From positions 11,068,501 to 11,132,500 of the forward strand of contig NC_059346.1 of the NCBI RefSeq assembly GCF_019703515.2: a stretch of 64,000 nucleotides of DNA, written 5' to 3'. How positions within the stretch are numbered: position 1 is the stretch's first letter; each line of letters begins with the position of its first letter. The notes below the pieces were generated by a model that was not told the DNA's origin, ran no database searches, and was given only the letters and a program-made list of their open reading frames with translations. The translations under genes and the position numbers were made by a program. Below, one piece after another: positions 46,261-57,557 of this stretch. The DNA is from Myxocyprinus asiaticus. Lineage: Eukaryota; Chordata; Actinopteri; Cypriniformes; Catostomidae.

Positions 46261-46645
46261 GTTCACATAACGGGATTTATATTTGACACTAATTGTGATT
46301 GCGCGCTGCTCACCATTGGGAAGCAGTTGTGCACAGTGTTTGAATGGGGAAGCAAGGCAAGTTAATAAGTACACTAAGGTATGGTTTATGAGCATGCAAA
46401 CACAAGAGAGAGAATTGTTTGTATGTGATCATTATGAACAGAACCCAAAGAGGGCTCAATTCAAATGTCACAGGTGCAGATATGACCAGTGCGCGCTCCT
46501 CACCCTCGCTGGGGGGAGGGACTGCATCATCCTCCATGGACCATTCTCCCATGTCCGATGCTGCGAGGGACACAGCATCATTATCATCATCAGACCCGCC
46601 TAATACGACAACACTGTGCTCACTGTAAACAGAATATTGCGATTA

Positions 46646-47594
46646 TGATATTGCGATTATGCTTAGAGTAATGATAATCGCTGTAAGATATGTGGAGTAC
46701 TCCTATTTTAATCGCAATACTGGGCAGTTAAACACTGCGGTAAAGTTGGTTTCACATTCGCATTTCCTCGTTCAATAACTTTCTAATTATGCATTCAAAA
46801 TGATAATTTTGGTAAATTATCATTACTGGCCATTATGACAATAAGCTACAACACCTTTTCCTCCAAAAGTTGACATTTTTCAAGAGCGGATAAAAGCGTT
46901 GATCTCTATGGAATGCTGGGACGTCAATGATCTCTGAGGGACCGTCTACAAATTACATTATACTTTTATGACAACCTGCTAAAGACGCTTGTGAACTGAA
47001 CTTCTCTGATGGTCTTGATCTAAAACATTCCAGAACAAGTTGTAAAACATCTGGATATCAATATATATATATAATCATATTAATAAAAACAATAAACATT
47101 GAAATAAAAGTTTGATGTACAATCAATGAATCATCTAAATTACTGACACTGTTGTTGTTGTTGTTGTTTCTACTTAAAATGGAATATTTAAACAATCTCT
47201 GTGCAAGTTGTTTTTTTTTTTTTTTTTTTTGCTCATGTTGTCATGGACTTTCACTGACACCTAGTGTTGTGGATGCAGCATCAGTCAAACTGAATAGTTT
47301 TCGGTTACTAATGCCTTTGCAGAAATGTGCTATTTACAGTCAGATATGATTACTTTAATCCATGAGAGTAAGTGTCCAATAACAGGGTGATTGCTGAGAT
47401 TAAGTGATTAGTATTTGGCTGGTTATGTGGTCTATATGACAGCCCCCATGAGGAGACCCTCTCCATGTAGAATAAAACTGATTCATCTCATGAGTCTTCA
47501 TCTCATATATTTTTTTTTAGGAATTGTATAGTTTGTTGCCTCAAGGCAACATTATACCATTATGGAACATATTGAAATCACGAATATACTTTTG

Positions 47595-47630
<36 letters not shown>

Positions 47631-48109
47631 ATACTTGGTGGAAATTATTTAAAAAAAAATTAGAAATGATGCATGCTAAAGTTTTCAATACAAGAAATGA
47701 CTGAAAAGATTGATTCAAAACAAATTCATGAATCAATATGGGAAAATCCTGTGGATTTGTGATAGATGAGCCCAAGCTTGGAAAACAATCATTCTGTACA
47801 GAACATGCTACAGTTATTAATTTAGTAACTTTCACCTCAAATGATTCATACAGTTTTGTTTTGTTAAATTTTCAATACATTTTCAAAGGCTGGAGGAAGC
47901 CACCCAAAGCATCTTTAACCTAGCAGATCCTTAACATTATCAAGTGCTCTCCACAGGACATACTGTACACCTTTTAGTTTGGCAATTACAATGTTTTCTA
48001 AATACAGCAGACTTTTTTAATGATGTGAGATTGAACAGTTTAATAAATTGTCAATTATTAAAAGAATTGCTCCAAAAACAAGTTACAGCCTTTAGTTTTT
48101 CAAATATCG
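46646..48109. other. Intergenic, homopolymer tracts only
   Basis: Poly(T) at 47210-47230, poly(A) at 47600-47626, and TTG repeats at about 47152-47168. No exon or repeat family was recognised. Confidence 0.4.
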
Positions 48110-49725
48110 TGTCTGTTATAACAGATGTTTTAAGTGTGATAAAGAGTTGTGGACATTACAGTGAAGCATGTTACAGTTTTCTATAGGTATTAAATGAAAG
48201 TATTGGAGAGACCATCTTTTGTGTTTTCCAACATTTTCAAACTCCCATAATATCATGATTTATGTGTATTGGTTGACGTAATGGCCGTGATTAGCATGTT
48301 AATACATTAGCGCCAGAATGTAAACATATAACAGAGTGCAAACAAATGACACATTATCTACTGCACATTTATAACTTGAAATCATCTTTGAGTGGTTAAA
48401 ACAACATATTTTACTGATATCATGTGAACTCTACTCATAGAATGAGGTCATAACACATTTTATTTATATGTAGTCTTGTGCATCCTCATATTTAAATCCT
48501 CTAAACGCCTCTCTCAGCGTCGTGGCTGGTGTTTGAATGTTCGCATACAGTATATCATTGATCAGCTGTTTTGAACTTCTTTTTAGTTCTAGACAAGGAA
48601 CAAAGAAGAACTTTGTCATGAGTATACTGAGGGCTTTACAGTCTTGTGGCACTGTCACTTGGTGCTGAATTCTTCATATTCTACAAAAATACTCATTTCC
48701 CAGAGTGCATGACATCAAACAATGTTTATTTGGACAAAGCCTTCAAAGACTTCAGTTGAGACAATTTCATCAAAACATTTTGGAAACAATTTTGCCCCGT
48801 TTTTCAATGTGTACAAGCGTCATCTTGTATTTGCTTCCTCAATGACAAGATCCAGTTCAATAGATTTTGATAGAAAGGAAAGACTGCTCCACAACAAGTT
48901 GGAAAAGCTTTTGTGTACCCTACAGAACATACTACATCTCTTCATTTTACAATTTTTTTTATAGGATTTTAAATTTCTACAAGCATCATCTTGTATTGAC
49001 TTCTTCAATGGCACATGTTCAAGTTCAATAGATTTTGAAAGGAAGGACAGATTGCTCCAAAACAAGTCGGAAAATCTTTTGTGTACCCTACAGAACATAC
49101 TACACCTCTTCATTTTAATTTTTTTTTTGCATCAGATGTTCAATTTCTACAAGCATCCTCTTATATTGACTTCCGCAATGGCACATGTTCAAGTTCAATA
49201 GATTTTGAAAGGAAGGACAGACTGCTCCAAAATAAGTTGGAAAACTTTTGAGTATCCAACAGAGCATACTACAGCCCATGTTTTCCTAATATTTCACCTC
49301 AGCTGAATTTTGTTGTTTTAAGTGTGATAAAGAGTTGTGGCCATTATAATGAGGCATGTTACAGTGTTCTACAGGAATTGAATGAAGGGATTGGACATAC
49401 TATTCTTTGTGTTTTCCTGTTGCATGCCATGTTCAGTTAACATTAAACTCCCATAATATCATAATCTGTGTGAATTGATTAATGTTTACAGTTTTGCAGC
49501 ACTGTCGCTGTCTATGGTGCTGAATTCATCATATTATAGAAAAATAATCAGAGGGCATGACATCAAACAGTGTTTATTTGGACAAACACTTCAATACATT
49601 TTAACTAGTTGAAACAATTTCTTCATGACATTTTGGAAATCATTTTTTCCTCTGATTTTCAATGTGTACAAGCATCATCTTGTGTTGACTTCTTCAGTGA
49701 CACATGATCAAGTTCAGTAGATTAT
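48110..49725. repeat. Local duplication with an internal ~167-bp tandem array
   Basis: A block starting TTTTAAGTGTGATAAAGAGT occurs at 48127 and again at about 49316. A second block around ACATCAAACAATGTTTATTT occurs at about 48710 and 49560. Between them a unit starting TACAAGCATCATCTTGTATT occurs at 48812, 48978 and 49148, and a truncated fourth at 49667. Period is 166-170 bp. The fourth unit is cut by the DIRS fragment. The array is non-coding. Confidence 0.75.
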
Positions 49726-49726
49726 A

Positions 49727-50200
49727 TTCGGAATGGAAAGCCTTTACAGCTAAGAAGACAGCTAGCATTTCCAAGAAGTTGATGTGCCAGGCCCATTTTG
49801 CACCCGTCCAAGTGCTGAAAGCTGGGCTTCCATCGCACAGTGCGCCCCAACCCATGTTGGATGGATCTGTGGTCACCCCTTCCTGTCTGAAAACCTGACC
49901 CAGCATAACACCCTGCTGATAAAGGTTTGGAGCTCTCCATGGTGCTAGAGCAGCCAAACAGCGGTGCGGTAATGGTCACATAACGGGATTTATATTTGAC
50001 ACTAATAGTGATTGCGCACTGCTCACCGTTGGGAAGCGGTTGTGCACAGTGTTTGAAATGGGGAAGCAAGGCAAAGTTAATAAGTACACTAAGGTATGGT
50101 TTATGAGCATGCTACGAGGGACACAGCATCATTATCATCATCAGACCCGCCTAATACAACAACACTGTGCTCACTGTAAACAGAATATTGTGATTATTTG
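49727..50200 (-). mobile_element. Second DIRS fragment (RNase H region) with internal deletion
   Basis: It is nearly identical to 46012-46400, sharing GAATGGAAAGCCTTTACAGC and CCATGTTGGATGGATCTGTG. It then jumps to sequence matching 46563-46645 (GAGGGACACAGCATCATTAT). About 165 bp present in the first copy are missing at GCATGC. It is bounded on the left by the 167-bp array. Confidence 0.8.
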
Positions 50201-50477
50201 TGCCATGTTGTCTATTACAACAGACAATAAGTTTGACTCATCCCTCTGGTTGTAAAAACAAGTAGGACGTGCTTACAGAAAAAACAAAAAAACATTTACT
50301 GAATAATGAAAGCCTAGTACTAGGCAAGCAGACAGGCCTGCATGTGATGCCCCAAAGCCTTCCATTGTCAGTGCAATACTGTGCACACATTTTGCTTTTG
50401 TTTAAAAAGAGATAAGTCAACATTATTCTCTGTGATAATTGACAGCATATCACAAATTCTGACCATAGGTATTATCA

Positions 50478-50560
50478 AAAATGTATTGTTAATTGTTTGT
50501 TCATGATACCTAATGCGTCAACTAATGTTAACCAATGGAACCTAATTGTAAAGTGTTACC
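50478..50560. mobile_element. Terminal fragment of the GGTAACACTTTACA MITE
   Basis: It contains TTGTTAATTGTTTGTTCATG, shared with 43300-43320, and ends CCTAATTGTAAAGTGTTACC. Only the right half is present. Confidence 0.7.
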
Positions 50561-50692
50561 AAAACATCTTCAGCAAATGAGTAAATTGTCCAAATGTTTT
50601 TAATAAAATTTTTAACTGAGCATTTTAAAACTGCTGTTTGCTGCATGCATGTTTGTAGGATACTGTGAAATCTACACATGCAAATGCACATA

Positions 50693-51857
50693 CACTGATG
50701 AGCCAAAACATTATGATCACCTGCCTAATATGCTGTTGGTCCTCTGCGTGCCACCAAAACAGCGCCGACCCACTGAGGCATGGACTCTAAAAGAACCCTG
50801 AAGTTGTCCTGTGGTATCTGGCACCAAGACATTAGCAGCAGATCCTTCAAGTCCTGTAAGTTGTGAGGTGGAGCTGCCATGGATCGAACTTGTTGGTCAA
50901 GCACATCCACTTCGGATTGAGATCTGGGGAATTTGGAGGCCAGGGCAACACCTTGAACTCATCATGCTCCTCAAACCATTCCCAAACAATGTGTGCAGTG
51001 ATGCAGGGTGCATTATCCTGCTGAAAGAGGCCACTGCCATCAGGGAATACCATTGCCATGAACGGGTGTACCTGGTCTGCAACAATGTTTAGGTAGGTGG
51101 CACATGTCAAACTGACATCCAAATGAATAGCTGGACCCAGGGTTTCCCAGCAGAACATTGCCCAGAGCATCACACTCCCTCCACTGGCTTGTCGTCTTCC
51201 CACAGTGCATCCTGGTGCCATCACTTCCCCAGGTAACCGGTGCACACAGCCGTCCACATAATGTAAAAGAAAACGGGACTCATCAGACCAGGCGACCTTC
51301 TTCTACTGCTGCAAGGTCCAGTTCTGAAACTCACATGCCCATTGTAGGCACTTTTGATGGTGGACAGGGGTCAACATGGGCAGTCTGACTGGTCTGCGGC
51401 TACGCAGCCCCATACGCAGCAGGGTGCGATGCACGGGACACATTCCTCCCGTAACCATCTTTAAAATTTTCTGTGACTTGTGCCACAGTAGACCTTCTGT
51501 CGGTTCGGACCAGACGAGATAGCCTTTTTTGACCTCGTGCATCGATGGGCCTTGGGCGCCCAACACCCTGTCGCCGGTTTGTGGTTTGTTCCTCCTTCGA
51601 CCACTGTCGGTAGGTTCTCACTACTGCTGACCGGGTCCATGATGCTCTGACCCAGTTGTCTGGCCATAACAATTTGGCCCTTGTCAAAGTTGCTCAGGTC
51701 TTTACTCCTGTCCATTACTCCTGTATTCAACACACTGACTACGAGAACTGATTGTTTGCTTACCATCTAATCTACCCAGACCTTGTCATATGGCCTTGTT
51801 AGGAGATGATCAGCGTTATTCGCTTCACCTATGTCATAATGTTTTGGCTCATCGGTG
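50693..51857 (-). mobile_element. Tc1-like transposon, family A copy 2
   Basis: Inverted termini CACTGATGAGCCAAAACATT and AATGTTTTGGCTCATCGGTG are perfect over 16 or more bases, with TA on both flanks. Length is 1165 bp. It is the same family as 24395-25584, with the transposase on the - strand. It looks younger than copy 1 because the termini are better preserved. Confidence 0.9.
50847..51766 (-). pseudogene. Tc1-like transposase pseudogene (family A copy 2)
   Basis: [20 protein letters not shown], then [16 protein letters not shown] (helix-turn-helix), then RNVSRA and MGLRSRRPVRLP (second DNA-binding half). The catalytic part runs GGSVMLWAMFCWETLGPAIH, FPDGSGLFQQDNAPC (second Asp) and PWPPNSPDLNP (third acidic region). 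After DLNP the usual Ile-Glu is replaced by KWMC, so the last catalytic residue appears lost. Frameshifts separate the pieces. Confidence 0.82.
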
Positions 51858-52099
51858 TAAACACTCACAGATTCATTGAGTTTCTGCAGTGGAGCAAAGG
51901 ATGAGAGTTATATCTGTTTCCCATCTCACTGACAACTTAACTATCACTTGCCTTGCTCACACCATCACACGGAGTACATTGCCATGGCAACAGTCCATGC
52001 CATCATCATCATCATGCACTTCAGTGCTGTGCTGCCATTCGGCTTTCGAGACAAACAATCTGATTTTGTTTGTTTCATACTGACACTTTCAGGAAAAAA

Positions 52100-52175
52100 A
52101 GCTTGTTTCCCTTCTGAAAAAGCATCTTAAGCCAGCATAAGATGGTTTAAGATGGTCTTCAGCTAGGATAAACTG
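52100..52175. mobile_element. Short fragment of an AAGATGGTTT-type repeat
   Basis: TTAAGCCAGCATAAGATGGT, TTAAGATGGTCTTCAGCTAG and AAACTGGTCGGGTAGCTG resemble the imperfect GCTGGT/GATGGTCTT reiterations of a dispersed fish repeat. Boundaries are uncertain. Confidence 0.4.
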
Positions 52176-53690
52176 GTCGGGTAGCTGATCTTTCCCTCCT
52201 CCTTCTAACCTCTCCCACTGTCACAGACAAAGAATCTTTGAAGAATCCTTCACTGGGTTTAAAGATGTACGTCTCCACTGTGCTCTGAACGCTCTTGCTG
52301 TTTTCTGTTTTCTGTGTGGCAGTTTGGGACCATCTTGTGATAGGGTGCACTATAGGTGTCCAAGATTTTTGCCTGGAGATAATTAGCTAAAAATTCTCTG
52401 GTTCCCACAGATTAGAGCAAGGGCAGAGGGAAGTATTGAGTTCTGATGAAAGCTTGGGAGCTTGGCAATACTGCCTTTGTTTTGCACAGTCATTAATGTT
52501 TATTTCATTGCTGGTAACTGGAATCAAAAGACCTAATAAAGCCTCTTTTGGTTGTGCCAATTAATCAAGCGAGAGACTAATCCCAAAGATTTAAGACTGA
52601 AATCCAAGAGCTGGACTATAAAGATATGCCTCTTTACTGGACTTTTATTGTAACCAGTTTAATTGGTTGGGGGATAAAAGCCTCTGTATGAGAATGTATT
52701 TGAGAATAATCACTGTTGGAAAGAGTCAATGTGAACATTTATTATTTATCATTGGAGCATATAAACGTGATTAATCTCGCAATTAACAATGTACACATTT
52801 TTAATAGATAATAAATCCAGAAAATGAAAATGACATTATTATAGCTTGTATTTATGAGGCATAAAACCCGCCAGTTTATTCCTGAGTTGTGTCTTTTTTC
52901 ATCTGTGACTGCAAGCAACCCAGTTTATTTTATGTGATGGAAACTTTTTCCCCCTCAAGATTCACGTTTTGGCTCGGTTAAGCCTCCCTTAGTTGTTTGG
53001 AGGGAGATTATATTTTCCTAGTGATAAATCTGTTTGGTTATTAGATGAGAATAGAGGCTTAATGTTTGTTTCTGTTGTCATCTGCTTCCAAATTAGCTCT
53101 GTTTACATAGAGGGAGCCATAACTTCAGTGTGTGATATACACTTTATACAGCAGAGGGCGCACATATATCGTAAATGTATCAGGCAACACGCCACGGTGG
53201 ACTCGACGATTAGGAAAATATTGTTGTTAATAAGTTCAGCAAAAAACTGTTAAAATATTCACTTTTATTGCTTATTTAACAAGACAAGATACTTAAATTC
53301 AAGAAAATATTAAAATAAATTGCCTAAATTAAATAACATGAACTAGACCTGGCCTCTAAAACCTTTATTTTTAGCACTGGTTAGAGCTAGCATCTTCACT
53401 AACAAAAAGTACCATGGTTTTTTGGAAATGTTCCAAGGTACCATGTTTTTTGCCATATAGCATGGTAATTCCATTGTAGCTATTCTCTGAGTACATTGGA
53501 GTAGGCCTTATATTATTATGGGAAATTAATATTCATTCAGTAACATGATATTACCATCTGATACCATCACTGTACCGTACTGCCACAACACTTTTTCTGA
53601 TTCACCTAAATAGGCATCACGAACAGATTAGCAGATGAATGTGCTTCTGTGTAAACACTGTAATATAAAGTGTTTAAATGTGTGTTTCAG
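52176..53690. other. Intergenic or intronic, no supported exon
   Basis: An open + strand run follows CCCACTGTCACAG near 52226 (QRIFEESFTGFKDVRLHCAL), but no donor or homologue is recognised. The rest is featureless. Confidence 0.35.
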
Positions 53691-53769
53691 GTCTTCAGAA
53701 GTTCATTCAAGGAAGTGTACCAGAATGTTCTCAAAACCTACGGTACTTCAGAAAGAATTTACCAGACAG
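53691..53769 (+). other. Candidate coding exon A (79 bp)
   Basis: It lies between TGTGTTTCAG and GTGAAC. All three frames are open. In the frame compatible with exon B it encodes LQKFIQGSVPECSQNLRYFR then KNLPDR. In another frame it encodes SSFKEVYQNVLKTYGTSERI, which I find faintly CCDC60-like, but that frame meets a stop in exon B. Real coding status is unproven. Confidence 0.35.
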
Positions 53770-53961
53770 GTGAACCTAGAAATGACCACATTTCATTTGT
53801 TTATTATCAACTGTAGTTCATTTATTCAGTAATAACAATAGTTTGTGTATATCAGTTATCAGGTCATCTGATCAGAATGTAAAAGTGGGATGACTCCTGA
53901 CTGCTTTAATGTGTATTTTTTGTGGCCTTTCATGTGACCTCTTGTCTTTATTATGATACAG

Positions 53962-54051
53962 GAAGTCATATATGATGTCAGTCAAAGTCCATCCTGAGAG
54001 AGAACAAAACACAGCCCCTGGTGAGAAGATAGAGTATCAGAGAGTGAAGAG
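53962..54051 (+). other. Candidate coding exon B (90 bp)
   Basis: The acceptor is GATACAG. The donor is AAGAG followed by GTGTGT; an earlier donor, GTGAGA after CCCCTG, is also possible. In phase with exon A it encodes KSYMMSVKVHPEREQNTAPG then EKIEYQRVKR without a stop. In the alternative frame TGA occurs at 53973-53975. It lies just upstream of a (TA)n tract and a Tc1-like element. Confidence 0.35.
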
Positions 54052-54109
54052 GTGTGTCTGGTGTTCTCAAAGTTAAAGTTACTTTTCTATATGACAAAGT
54101 ACCAATGAC

Positions 54110-54111
<2 letters not shown>

Positions 54112-54169
<58 letters not shown>
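54112..54169. repeat. (TA)n microsatellite
   Basis: About 29 TA units directly abut the Tc1-like element; TA is also its insertion target. Confidence 0.96.
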
Positions 54170-54172
<3 letters not shown>

Positions 54173-55679
54173 AAAGTATGTGAACCATTAACTGGTCATA
54201 AAATGTGATCTCATCTTCATTAAAGTCACAAGTATAGACAAACAATAATGTGTTTAAGCTGACAACACACAAACAATTATAATCTTTCATGTCTTTATTG
54301 AACACATCCCATCAAACACTCACAGTGCTGTGGAAAAAGTAAGCGAACCCTTAGATTTAATAACTGGTCGATCCTCCTTTGGCAGCAAGAACCTCAATCA
54401 AACATTTCCGTTATCTGCGGATTAGACCTGCACAATGTTCAGAAGGAATTTTGGACCATTCTTCCTTACAGAACTGCTTCAGCTCAGCCATATTCTTAGG
54501 ATGTCTGGTGTGAACATCTCTCTTGAGTTCATTCCACAGCATCTCTATTGGGTTAAGGTCTGGACTCTGACTGGGCCACTCCAAAAAGTGGATTTTCCTT
54601 TTTTGAAGCCATTCTGTAGTTGATGTTCTTCTAAGTTTTCGGTCATTGTCCTGCTGCATCATCCAACTTCTACTGAGGCTTCAGCTGCCGCACAGCCACC
54701 CTGACATTATCCTGTAGAATATTTTGATAAACTTGGGAATTAATTTTTCCCTCAATGATGGCAAGCTGTCCAGGCCCCGAAGCAGCAAAGCAGCCCCAAA
54801 TCATGATGCTTCCTCCACCATACTTCTTCATGAAGGATGTTTTCATGTTGGTATGCGGTGCCCTTTTTATGCCATATTAGTTCTGCGTGTTCTTCCCAAA
54901 AAATTCAACCTTAGTTTCATCAGTCCAGAAAACATTTTCCCAGTAGCTTTGTGGAGTGTCAATGTGGTCTTTAGCAAACTTCAGGCATGCAGCAATGGTT
55001 TTGTTGTAAAGCAGCAGCTTCCTTCATGGTGTCCTGCCATGGACACCTTGCCTGTTTAATGTTTTCTGTACAGTAGACTCATGAACAGAGATGTTGACCA
55101 GTTCAAATGATTCCTTCAAGTCTTTAGCTGTCACTCTAGGCTTCTTTTTTACCTCATTGACCATTTTGCATGGTGCCCTTTGAGTCATTTTGGCTCGATG
55201 GCAACTTCTAGGAAGAGTAGACACAGTACTAAATTGTCTCCATTTATAGACAATTTGTCTTACTGTGCACAGATGAATGTCTAAGCTCTTTGAGATAACT
55301 TTGTAACCCTTTCCAGCTTTATGCAAAGCAATCGTAGGTCTCCTGATATCTCTTTTTTGTGAGGCATGTTCCACATCAGAAGATGCTTCTTGTGAATAGC
55401 AAACTCAAAATGTTTGACTGCTATTTACAAGTCAAAGTAGCTCTAACTCACCTCCAATCTTAATTCATTAATTTGACGCCAGGTTTGCCAACTCCTGACT
55501 CTAATTAGCTTTTGTTGATGTCATTAGACTGGGAGGTTCAAATACATTTTCCACAGCACTGTGAATGTTTAATGGGATGTGTTACTTAAAGACATTAACG
55601 GTTATAATTGTTTGTGTGTTGCTAGCTTAAGCACATTGTTGTTTGTCTATACTTGTGACTTTGATGAAGATGAGATCAC
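54170..55679 (-). mobile_element. Tc1-like transposon, family B, long inverted arms
   Basis: Inner inverted termini are CACAGTGCTGTGGAAAAAGT (about 54320) and TTTTCCACAGCACTGTG (about 55547-55563). The inverted similarity continues outward for about 120 bp: GATCTCATCTTCATTAAAGT on the left pairs with the complement ending TGATGAAGATGAGATCAC on the right. The right arm is cut at 55679, where an LTR element inserted. The transposase is on the - strand. Confidence 0.8.
54411..55374 (-). pseudogene. Tc1-like transposase pseudogene (family B)
   Basis: The N-terminus at 55374 reads MEHASQKRDIRRPTIALHKA, then SLDIHLCTVRQIVYKWRQFS (helix-turn-helix) and PCKMVNEVKKKPRVTAKDLK. The C-terminal catalytic end is MMQQDNDRKLRRTSTTEWLQ, FLEWPSQSPDLNPIEMLWNE (third acidic residue present), then IPSEHCAGLIRR. 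The middle is broken by stops and frame changes. Confidence 0.82.
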
Positions 55680-56145
55680 AGTGGTGTAACGTATGCTGGC
55701 TGCTGACAATGATGACGAAGACGAGGACGTGAAGATGTAGAACCCAAGTGCAGTTTATTTAGAGACCGTGAAAACCATTAACCCTGACTACAAACATGAA
55801 GCAATCATAACATGAAACTTGACTATAACCAGACTAGACTTGACTTGACTTGACTTGACTTGACCATGGCTTGACAAACACGTACGATAACATTCAATAC
55901 TCGACAAATAGACAATGCAAACATGAGGGCTTAAATACAAGACACGGGAGAACATAAACCAATGAACAAACAGAACTGATAACAAGATAATTAAACAATA
56001 AACCAATGAAAACATGACACATGAACATGGAGGGAAAACAGAAATCACATGACTAGGGAAACAGGAACACATGACATGAAACAGGAACTAGAATTTCAAA
56101 ATAAAAGACATGAATCAACAGAATACACCTGACATATCCCCCCCA

Positions 56146-57557
56146 CTAAGGGGTGGCTCCTGACACCCCAACACATAAACAAAACACGTAATACATGACA
56201 TAATTCAAAGTTCTGTAGGGAGCGGGGGGGGTGTCTTGAGGCGTGGGGCGTGGCGTGGCGAGAAAGGGCGAGGGGCATGGGACCAGGAAAAAGTTAGTGG
56301 GAGGTGAAGCCATGAGAGGCTCAAGGGGCGGAGCCATGGAAGGTGGAGCCGTGAGAGGCTCGAGGGGTGGAGCCTTTGAACATGGTGCCCGGAGAGTAGC
56401 CGAAGACTCGAAGGGCCAGGGTGGAGCCGGTGGGACTGAGGACCAAGGTGGAGCCGTAGGGAAGGAGGTCCTCGGTGAAGCTAACAGATCGGAGGGACGA
56501 GGCACAGCCAGAGGATCGGAGAGCCAAAGCGGAGCCAGGTGACCGACAGACCAAGGAGGAGCCAGAGGGGCGAGGGACCCCGGCACAGCCGACAGGCTGA
56601 AGGACCGTAGTGGAACCGAGGGAACGCCGAGCTGAGGCAATGTTGAGGAACTGACAGGCCAAGGCGAAGTCCAGGGCTCAGAGGGTCCAGACGGGATCGG
56701 AGGGCCGAAAGTTATCCTTGCCTGCTCAGGAGAACTAAGGGTGGGTATAAGGGTGGCAACCATCTCCAGGTCCCACTGCTCAGGTGTGGCTGTGACATGG
56801 CATGGAGCAGGCTGAGGCGTCGCTGTGACGTGGCATGGAGCAGGCTGAGGCGTCGCTGTGATGTGGCATGGAGCAGGCTGAGGCGTCGCTGTGACGAGGC
56901 ATGGAGCAGGCTGAGGCGTCGCTGTGACGAGGCATGGAGCAGGCTGAGGCGTCGCTGTGACGTGGCATGGAGCAGGCTGAGGCGTCGCTGTGATGAGGCA
57001 TGGAGCAGGCTGAGGCGTCGCTGTGACATGGCATGGAGCAGGCTGAGGCGTCACTGTGACGTGGCATGGAGCAGGCTGAGGCATCGCTGTGACGAGGCAT
57101 GGAGCAGGCTGAGGCGTCGCTGTGACATGGCATGGAGCAGGCTGAGGCGTCGCTGTGACATGGCATGGAGCAGGCTGAGGCGTCGCTGTGACATGGCATG
57201 GAGCAGGCTGAGGCGTCGTTGTGACGTGGAACTCTGGCTCGGCGGCGGCCATGTCGTGGAACTCTGGCTCGGCGGCGGCCATGTCGTGGAACTCTGGCTC
57301 GGGATCTCCCTCCCCCACAGTGAACGGGGAACTGATGAATCGAAGGGCGAGGTCGATATATTGAGCCAGGCTGAGGGAACTGCGATCGCCAGGCATCAAA
57401 AAAGAAATGGACTCATTTAGTCCAAATCTAAAACAACCCTTGAGGGCAACCTCATTAAAGTCTACCTTGCTGGCTAGACCACAGAAGTCCTCAATATAGT
57501 CCTCCAGAGGACGATTCCCCTGACGTAAGCGCAGAAGTAAAACTGCTGGGTCCATGG
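56146..57557 (-). CDS. Gag-like protein of the LTR element, with 11-residue tandem repeats
   Basis: From the ATG near 57557 the frame reads MDPAVLLLRLRQGNRPLEDY, a Gag capsid-like N-terminus, then FNEVALKGCFRFGLNESISF and LAQYIDLALRFISSPFTV. It is followed by 13 copies of an 11-residue unit (CHVTATPQPAP and variants) and a Pro/Ser-rich tail. About 470 residues are open. An upstream in-frame ATG at 57615 lies inside the truncated LTR; I prefer MDP because the 63-kb element has MDL at the same place. It is a retroelement gene, not a host gene. No zinc knuckle was seen. Confidence 0.7.
56797..57225. repeat. 33-bp minisatellite inside the gag frame, 13 copies
   Basis: The unit is GCATGGAGCAGGCTGAGGCG plus TCGCTGTGACGTG. 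The period of 33 bp keeps every frame open on both strands, so the long open frames opposite and beside the gag frame are artefacts. Confidence 0.93.

Larger units (their letters stand above)
43971..46645 (-). mobile_element. DIRS-like tyrosine-recombinase retrotransposon, truncated
   Basis: On the - strand an RNase H domain (about 46200-45950) precedes a tyrosine recombinase (about 45650-44690). A 45-bp inverted repeat pair lies at 43971-44015 and 44231-44275 (GGTTACACATGTAACCTCGG with its complement, flanking a 215-bp loop). This order and the GGTTACNNNTGTAACC repeat are typical of fish DIRS elements. Gag and most of the reverse transcriptase are missing. A related fragment lies at 49727-50200. 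Confidence 0.85.

Noticed and set aside
56797..57420. 207-codon open frame on the + strand (Trp-Ser-Arg-Leu-Arg repeats) and a second - strand frame of SDASACSMP repeats
   Set aside because: A 33-bp period keeps all frames open; the gag frame on the - strand is the one with non-repetitive homologous sequence at its N-terminus.
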